The position numbers and the translations under genes were made by a program. A DNA stretch of 11,526 nt from Acetobacteraceae bacterium (GTDB lineage: Bacteria; Pseudomonadota; Alphaproteobacteria; Acetobacterales; Acetobacteraceae), in assembly GCA_027306955.1 (NCBI GenBank), contig DAHUXX010000034.1:1-11526 (forward strand), in the 5' to 3' direction. Under the pieces are notes generated by a model, which worked only from the letters and a program-made list of their open reading frames with translations, was not told the DNA's origin and did no database searches. Positions within the stretch are counted from its first letter, which is position 1. Every line of letters starts with the position of its first letter. Below are positions 6,397 to 11,526 of the stretch, piece by piece.

Positions 6397-8558
6397 AGCC
6401 TGGCGGCGGACCGCGCGAGCAGGCGCAGATGCGCGGTGCGCAGGCGCGGATCGGTTGGGTCGGCGCGGATCGCCGCACAGCCTGAGGCGTTCCAGGTCGC
6501 CATCGCGCGAAGCCGTGCGAAATCCGGGTGCAGCTCGATCGCGGCCTCGCCCGCGAAGGCGCCGCGATTGCCGGTGTCGAGATAGGACTCGCACGCCAGC
6601 CCCTCGGAGAGGATGGCGTCGTCGCGGTCAAGTTCGACATGCCAGTAGGTTGCCCGCCGCTGGGCTTCCCGGACGATGCTGGCACCGTTGACGAGGTGGC
6701 GGATCGGGATGAGCGCGCCATTCACCAGCACCGCGTGGTCGGGAGAGCACCAGGTCGCGGAGCGGCACGCCATCGGCGAAGGCGCCGACGCGGACGTGCG
6801 CCGGCATCACCTCCCAGGGCCTCGCAAGCCGCGCAAGGTCGGTCGCGCGATGGCCGATCCAGCGTATTGTGGCGATCCGGCCGGAGAGCGCCGGCAGCTG
6901 GTCGCCAACCGCGAGCGCCTCGACCGGCTTGCGGCCGGCAACGGTCGCGCTGCCGGCGCCGGTGGCGAAACAGGCCAGCATGATCGTGGTGCTGGTGCCA
7001 TTGTTGCTGACCTTGAAGCTGCTGGCGGAGTAGCTGCCGGCGATGGCGAGCGTGCCGACGACGCTCGCGGTCTCGGTCAGCGTCAGCATGCCGCTGGACC
7101 AGGCGCCAGCATCGTCCAGCGTGCCGGTGAGCACGATGGAGTCGCCGGCGCCGAGGCCCTCGATCGTACCGAGCGTGCTGGCGAGTGTGTCAAGCTGCAG
7201 TCTGTCGGTGCCGTTGCCGAACCGGATCATCTGGCTCGCCGCCACGCCTTTCTCGAGGTCGAGCGTGCCGTCCTGCAGTGCCAGCGTGCCGCTGCCGGCG
7301 ACGGGCGAGCCGAGCGACAGCACGTCGGCATCAGTGGCGTCCGGCGTTGCCGCGGCGGTGCCGCTGATCGCGACATCCGCGGTCCCGAGCACGCCGATCT
7401 CGAAGATCGAGCCGTAGATCAGTGTGGATCTGTTGCTGGTGCCAGAGTTCAGCATCACCGAGGCGTTGACCCCGTTGGCCTCGGCGACGAGCACGGAGGT
7501 CGCCTGCACCTTTCCGCCGCTTTCGATGTCGAGCGCCGCGTCGCCGTTCTGGCCGATTGCGACCTGCAGCGCGGTCTGCAGCACGCCGCCGGTATCGACC
7601 GAGACCGATGCCGGCTGCGGCACGTCGGCGGTCGCGGCCAGGAGATTGGTGGCGGAGACAGAGCCCTTGTTCGCGACTTCCAGCGGCGCGATGCCGCCGT
7701 TGCCGACATTGACGTTGCTGGAGAACCCGCTGGCGCCGCTGAACACGACGGTGCCGTTGCCGGTCAGCGCCTGGCCGATATCGAGGTCGTTGGCGTTGAT
7801 CGAGGCCTTGGTGTTGACCGAAAGCGAGCCGGTGCCGGCCTTGCCGATGACGATGTTGCCGCTCGTGTGGTTGAAGCTTGTGGCCTCGAAGCTGATATCG
7901 CCGTTGCCGCCGGCGGCGTTGCCGGCGGAATCGAGGCCGATGCCCTGGTTGGTCCATTGCGCGCCGCCGCTCATGGTCACCATCACGTCGTCCGTGGTGG
8001 TGAGCCCGATGACGGCAGAGGTGTCGTTGATGGTGCCCGCGGAGGCATGTCCAGGCTGCCGGGGACATAGCCGATGAGCGGGTCGTTGTAGCCGCCCTGC
8101 TCGACATTGCCGGCCTGGACGAGGCCGCTCTCGACCAGCAGCGTCTCGAAGCTCTGCACCGAGTAGCTCTGGACGGTGCTGGCGCCCTGGACGGTCATCA
8201 GGCCGAAATTCCCGAGGGCGGCCTGGGCGCTGGCGCTGGCGGGGCCGATGAGCGTCGAGCCGCCGGTGAGCAGCAGCGAGTCCGTGAGGCTGGCGCCGGT
8301 CCGACCCCGAGGATGACCTCGTCGATGCCGCTGAGGCAGGCGCCGCTGAGCGTGATCGGGCCCAGGAAATCGATACGGTCCGCGGTCCCGGTGCCGGAGA
8401 GGCTGATCTGGCCTGGCTGGTACTCGTAGGCCTCGATGACGGCGATGTCGGCGGGGCCGGGCGGGCCCCTGCGGCGGTATGCTCGTGGGCGTGCCCCAGT
8501 TGGCGGGATCGCTGAACGAACCCGCGGCGGAGAGCGGCCACCAATCGAATGTCGCCAT
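6360..8558 (-). pseudogene. Repeat-rich Hint-domain secreted/adhesin-like protein, frameshifted
   Basis: Coding sequence for one protein can be followed on the minus strand through three frames. The ATG at 8558, behind a G8 run, gives MATFDWWPLSAAGSFSDPANW. The frame shifts near 8459-8471 (one base extra or two missing), 8299-8303 (one missing), 8044-8046 (one missing) and 6741-6744 (two missing). The middle (about 8040-7000) is glycine-rich repeats of the type IGxxGxGSLxV, resembling beta-helix passenger or PEP-CTERM-associated repeats. The C-terminus is a Hint_2-type domain: Cys codon at 6970-6972 in LACFATG, then VEALAVGD, RWIGHR, and after the last shift SPDHAVLVNGALIPIRHLVNGASI and ESYLDTGNRGAF. 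Such proteins are common in Acetobacteraceae and are thought to be exported; no Sec signal peptide is visible. The TGA at 6360-6362 lies inside the lipoprotein gene. Sequencing error is the main alternative to real decay. Confidence 0.8.
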
Positions 8559-8592
8559 GCCTCGCCCCCCCCGCGGCGTTCCAACCGGGAGC

Positions 8593-8626
8593 GGATCATA
8601 CCTATAGAGGGATCATACCTATAGAG
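8593..8626. repeat. Exact 17-bp tandem duplication
   Basis: The unit ggatcatacctatagag occurs twice with no spacer (8593-8609 and 8610-8626), followed by gaat, so the match nearly extends further. It is AT-rich against its surroundings. It lies 35 bases upstream of the Hint-protein start. Read on the minus strand each copy contains CTATAGGTATGATCC, and TATGAT matches the sigma70 -10 consensus at five of six positions. The core CTATAG is itself a palindrome. It may be a duplicated -10 region or a paired operator. Confidence 0.75.
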
Positions 8627-8639
8627 GAATGACTTACAG
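8612..8639 (-). promoter_or_regulatory. Possible promoter for the Hint-protein gene
   Basis: On the minus strand the distal TATGAT (8617 to 8612) is preceded, 16 bases upstream, by CTGTAA (8639 to 8634), a poor -35 match (three of six). The second TATGAT (8600 to 8595) has no recognisable -35. The -10 match is good and the region is AT-rich, but the -35 is weak, so this is tentative. If it is active, the duplication provides two alternative -10 elements. Confidence 0.25.
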
Positions 8640-8676
8640 GACTGCGAGAGGCGTCCTGGCGGGCGGCGTGAGCACG

Positions 8677-8705
8677 CTGACGGGGGCGCTGCGCCGCGCT
8701 AGACT
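8677..8705 (+). promoter_or_regulatory. Predicted sigma70-type promoter of pgi
   Basis: CTGACG (8677-8682) and TAGACT (8700-8705) are separated by exactly 17 bases. Each matches four of six consensus positions (TTGACA, TATAAT). The pgi ATG begins at 8712, seven bases after the -10 element, which is where transcription would start. The mRNA would therefore be leaderless. No Shine-Dalgarno-like sequence is present between the -10 and the ATG (aacccc), which agrees with this. Confidence 0.45.
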
Positions 8706-8711
8706 AACCCC

Positions 8712-10367
8712 ATGCCGGAAACATCGCGCCAGACGTCCTGGAGCCGCCTCCTCGATCTCGCGCGTTGGCCCGGCGCGCGCGACATCGCCGCCCGCTTTGC
8801 CGCCGATCCGGCGCGCCCGGCGCGGATGACCTGGGCGCTGGACGACCTCTCGCTCGACCTCTCGCGCACGTCGATCGGCGAGGCGGAGTTCGCCGCCCTG
8901 TTCATGGTGGCCGAGGCGGCGGACCTCGAATCTTTCCGCGCTCGCCTGTTCGCGGGCGAGACGGTGAACGGGACGGAGCGGCGCGCGGCCCTGCACATGG
9001 CGTTGCGCGTGCCCGAGGCGCCGCACCTGCATGCCCAGGCCAACGCGTCGGCGTGGGAGGAGGCGTGCGCCTATGCCGTCGCGGAGCGCGCGCGGATGCA
9101 CCGCTTCGTCGCCGACGTGCACGAGGGGCGGCTGCTGGGGGCGACCGGCGAGCGCTTCGACACCGTGCTCAATATCGGCCTCGGCGGCTCCGATCTCGGC
9201 CCACGCTTTGTCTGCGATGCGCTGACCCAGGTGCAGGGTCCAGTTCTCGCACCGCGCTTCCTCTCCAATGTCGATGGCCATGCCTTCGAGGGAATCGCGC
9301 GCACGCTTGATCCCGCGCGCACGCTGATCCTCGTCGCCTCGAAAACGTTCACCACCGAGGAGACGATGACCAATGCCGCCGCGGCGCGCGCCTGGCTCGC
9401 GGCGCAGCTTGGCGAGGCCGCGGTCGGCGCGCATTTCGCGGCGCTTTCCACCAACCGGCAGGCGGTGCAGGCCTTCGGCATTGCGCCGGAGCGGATGTTC
9501 GGCTTTCGCGATTGGGTCGGCGGGCGCTACTCCGTCTGGTCGCCGATCGGCATGTCGGTTGCGCTCGCGGCCGGCTGGGAGACGTTCGCTGCCTTCCTTG
9601 CCGGCGGTCACGCGATGGACCAGCATTTCAGGTCGGCGCCGTTCACAGAGAACCTGCCGGTGCTGCTCGCGCTCGCCGGGATCTGGCACCGCGACGCGCT
9701 GGGGGCCGCGAGCCTCTGCATCCTCGGCTACGACGAGCGGCTGCGGCTGTTGCCCGCCTTTCTCCAGCAGTTGGAGATGGAGAGCAACGGCAAGTCGGTG
9801 GCGCTGGACGGCACGCCGGCGGCGCAGCCCACCTGCCCGGTCGTGTTCGGCGCCGCGGGCACGGACGCGCAGCACAGCTTCATGCAGCTCGTCCATCAGG
9901 GCACCGACCTCGTGCCGGTGGACTTCCTGCTCGCCGCCAAGCCCGACCACGACCGGAGTGACGCGCACGAGATTCTCGCCGCCAACGCGCTTGCGCAGGC
10001 GGAGGCGCTGGCCTTCGGGCGCGACCGTGCTTCGGTGGAGACGCAGATGCGCGAAGCGGGCGTTGACGAGGCCACCATCGCCGCCGTCGCACCGCATCGC
10101 GTCTTCGCCGGCAACCGGCCGAGCACGCTGATCCTGTTCCGTCGCCTCGATGCGTTTACCCTCGGACGCGTGATCGCGCTCTATGAGCACAAGGTCGCGG
10201 TGCAGGGGTGCCTCTGGGGCGTGAACAGTTTCGACCAATGGGGCGTGGAGCTGGGCAAGGTGCTCGCCAGGGGCATCCGCCCGCTGCTCGAAGGCAGGGG
10301 CACGGCGGCATGCGCGGCGACGGCGGCCTCGGTCTCCCGCTTGCGCGCCCTCCAGGCCGCCAAATGA
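8712..10367 (+). CDS. pgi: Glucose-6-phosphate isomerase
   Basis: Pgi interconverts glucose-6-phosphate and fructose-6-phosphate in the cytosol (glycolysis, gluconeogenesis, supply to the Entner-Doudoroff and pentose phosphate routes). The 551-residue protein is full length. It shows the phosphate-binding GGSDLGP (158-164) and SKTFTT (210-215), the first family signature DWVGGRYSVWSPIG (about 267-280), catalytic E357 in MESNGKS, H388 in GTDAQHSF, and K516 in the second signature FDQWGVELGK. These correspond to E355, H386 and K514 of the E. coli enzyme. The ATG at 8712 gives a normal N-terminal length. It lacks a ribosome binding site but sits at the predicted transcription start of its own promoter. 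The stop overlaps the mutL start (ATGA), so the two genes are probably co-transcribed. Confidence 0.97.
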   Translation: MPETSRQTSWSRLLDLARWPGARDIAARFAADPARPARMTWALDDLSLDLSRTSIGEAEFAALFMVAEAADLESFRARLFAGETVNGTERRAALHMALRVPEAPHLHAQANASAWEEACAYAVAERARMHRFVADVHEGRLLGATGERFDTVLNIGLGGSDLGPRFVCDALTQVQGPVLAPRFLSNVDGHAFEGIARTLDPARTLILVASKTFTTEETMTNAAAARAWLAAQLGEAAVGAHFAALSTNRQAVQAFGIAPERMFGFRDWVGGRYSVWSPIGMSVALAAGWETFAAFLAGGHAMDQHFRSAPFTENLPVLLALAGIWHRDALGAASLCILGYDERLRLLPAFLQQLEMESNGKSVALDGTPAAQPTCPVVFGAAGTDAQHSFMQLVHQGTDLVPVDFLLAAKPDHDRSDAHEILAANALAQAEALAFGRDRASVETQMREAGVDEATIAAVAPHRVFAGNRPSTLILFRRLDAFTLGRVIALYEHKVAVQGCLWGVNSFDQWGVELGKVLARGIRPLLEGRGTAACAATAASVSRLRALQAAK

Positions 10368-11526
10368 GCACGACGCTGGAGCGTCCGCGCATCCGCGTGC
10401 TGCCGGATGCCACGATCGACCGCATCGCCGCGGGCGAGGTGATCGAGCGGCCGGCGGCGGCGCTGCGCGAACTGGTGGAAAACGCGCTCGATGCAGGTGC
10501 CGGGCGCATCGCCGTTGCCATCACCGGCGGCGGCATCGCGGCGATCGAGGTCAGCGACGATGGCGGCGGCATGAGCGCGGGCGAACTCGCACTTGCGGTG
10601 CGCCGGCACGCCACCTCCAAGCTGCCCGACGACGATCTCGTGCGCATCGCGACACTGGGCTTTCGCGGCGAGGCGCTGGCCTCGATCGGGGCCGCGGCGC
10701 GGCTTGCCATCACCTCGCGCCGGCCAGGTGGCGACGCCGCAACGATCGCGGTCGCCGGTGGCGTCGTCTCCGAGGTGCGGCCTGCCGCCGGCGCGCCGGG
10801 CACGCGGGTGCTGGTCGAGGATCTGTTCTTCGCCACCCCGGCGCGGCGCAAATTCCTCAAATCGCCACGCAGTGAGGCGGACGCGGCACAACTCGCCGTC
10901 CGCCGCCTGGCGCTGGCCTCGCCGGGGGTTGCGTTCCGCTTCATCAACGACGGTGAGGCACTGTTCGACCGGCCGGTGGAGCCGCTCGCGCAACGCGTCG
11001 CCGCTCTGCTGGCGCCGGAAGCCGCGATCGCCTTTGACGAGCGGCGCGAGGGAATGCGTGTGCACGGGTTCGCGGCCCCGCCGGCGGTGACGCGCGCGAC
11101 CGTCGCCGGCCAGCTTCTCGCCGTGAATGGCCGCCCGGTCGCGGATCCGGTGCTGCGCACCGCGGTGCGCGTTGCCTATCGCGACGTGATCGCCATGGGG
11201 CGGCACGCGGTCCTGGCCCTGTTCCTCGAGATCGATCCGGAAGCGGTCGATGTGAACGTGCATCCCGCGAAGGCCGAGGTACGGTTCCGCGACGCAGAGG
11301 CGGTGCGCGGACTGGTGATCGGCGCACTGCGCAGGGCACTCTCGGGCGGCGCGCAGCCGGTGGGGCGGGCGACGCCGACAGGGTCACGACCGGTCCGGCC
11401 GCGCGCGCCCCCCCCGGTAGCGCCGCTGCGGCTGGCATCCGAGGCGGCACCCCGTGGTTTCGCCGAGGCGCAGCTGCCGCTCGCGGCCCCGCCCGCCGTG
11501 CGCAGCGTGGGACCCGCGCAACCAGC
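10364..11526 (+). CDS. mutL: DNA mismatch repair protein MutL (3' end outside window)
   Basis: MutL couples MutS mismatch recognition to strand incision and repair. The window holds 387 codons from the ATG, without the end. The N-terminal GHKL ATPase domain is complete: E36 and N40 in ELVENALDAGA, D65-x-G67-x-G69 in DDGGGM, RHATSK (81-86), GFRGEAL (99-105), TPARRKFL (158-165), NGRP (255-258) and DVNVHPAKAEVRF (296-308). After about residue 327 comes a Pro/Ala-rich linker with a C8 run (11408-11415) through which the frame stays open. The C-terminal dimerisation/endonuclease domain is beyond the window, so whether a DQHA-type endonuclease motif exists cannot be judged. The ATG overlaps the pgi stop by four bases and upstream Shine-Dalgarno is weak, suggesting translational coupling. 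Confidence 0.96.
   Translation, partial: MSTTLERPRIRVLPDATIDRIAAGEVIERPAAALRELVENALDAGAGRIAVAITGGGIAAIEVSDDGGGMSAGELALAVRRHATSKLPDDDLVRIATLGFRGEALASIGAAARLAITSRRPGGDAATIAVAGGVVSEVRPAAGAPGTRVLVEDLFFATPARRKFLKSPRSEADAAQLAVRRLALASPGVAFRFINDGEALFDRPVEPLAQRVAALLAPEAAIAFDERREGMRVHGFAAPPAVTRATVAGQLLAVNGRPVADPVLRTAVRVAYRDVIAMGRHAVLALFLEIDPEAVDVNVHPAKAEVRFRDAEAVRGLVIGALRRALSGGAQPVGRATPTGSRPVRPRAPPPVAPLRLASEAAPRGFAEAQLPLAAPPAVRSVGPAQP

Noticed and set aside
6960..6980. Active intein splicing by the Hint domain.
   Set aside because: The domain has the leading Cys and Hint_2-type motifs but no recognisable C-terminal His-Asn junction or C-extein, and the gene is frameshifted.
6676..8070. Long plus-strand open frame opposite the Hint gene.
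   Set aside because: The minus strand encodes recognisable repeat and Hint motifs over the same bases. The plus-strand translation is low-complexity and without motifs.
6741..8471. Programmed ribosomal frameshifting to explain the Hint gene.
   Set aside because: Four separate shifts of mixed size without a canonical slippery heptamer would be needed; indels or sequence errors are much simpler.

Overview
The window is GC-rich chromosomal DNA. Its codon use, its protein sequences and the gene order ribF-ileS-lspA-lipoprotein(DUF3035-like) point to an alphaproteobacterium, most likely Rhodospirillales/Acetobacteraceae (Roseomonas-like). That placement rests on protein motifs and remembered gene order, not on a database search. 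Most of the window is housekeeping. I see no CRISPR array, tRNA, rRNA, transposase or defence system.

Left part (132-6396, all plus strand). Six closely packed genes look like one transcription unit: a two-domain GNAT acetyltransferase, a MaoC-type (R)-hydratase joined to it by an ATGA overlap, ribF (FMN/FAD synthesis, TTG start), ileS (isoleucyl-tRNA synthetase), lspA (signal peptidase II) and a small lipoprotein of the kind LspA would process. The ribF-ileS junction carries GC-rich palindromes that also encode the last residues of RibF. A 14-codon mini-ORF bridges the ileS stop and the lspA start. A degenerate 16-nt tandem repeat precedes the lipoprotein gene.

Middle part (6360-8558, minus strand). 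A broken gene for a repeat-rich, secreted/adhesin-like protein ends in a Hint (Hedgehog/intein-type) domain. Its reading frame moves between frames at four places, each beside a short G/C run, and the shifts sum to a multiple of three. Its 3' end runs 37 nt into the end of the convergent lipoprotein gene. This is the accessory part of the window and the main point of interest.

Right part (8559-11526). A 153-nt divergent intergenic region contains an exact 17-bp tandem duplication and a good sigma70-like promoter placed so that pgi mRNA would be leaderless. It is followed by pgi (glucose-6-phosphate isomerase) and, through an ATGA overlap, the 5' two thirds or so of mutL (mismatch repair), which runs off the window end.

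No convincingly new system is present. The unusual items are the decayed Hint-domain gene, its promoter-region duplication, the apparently leaderless pgi, and the small structures at the gene junctions.
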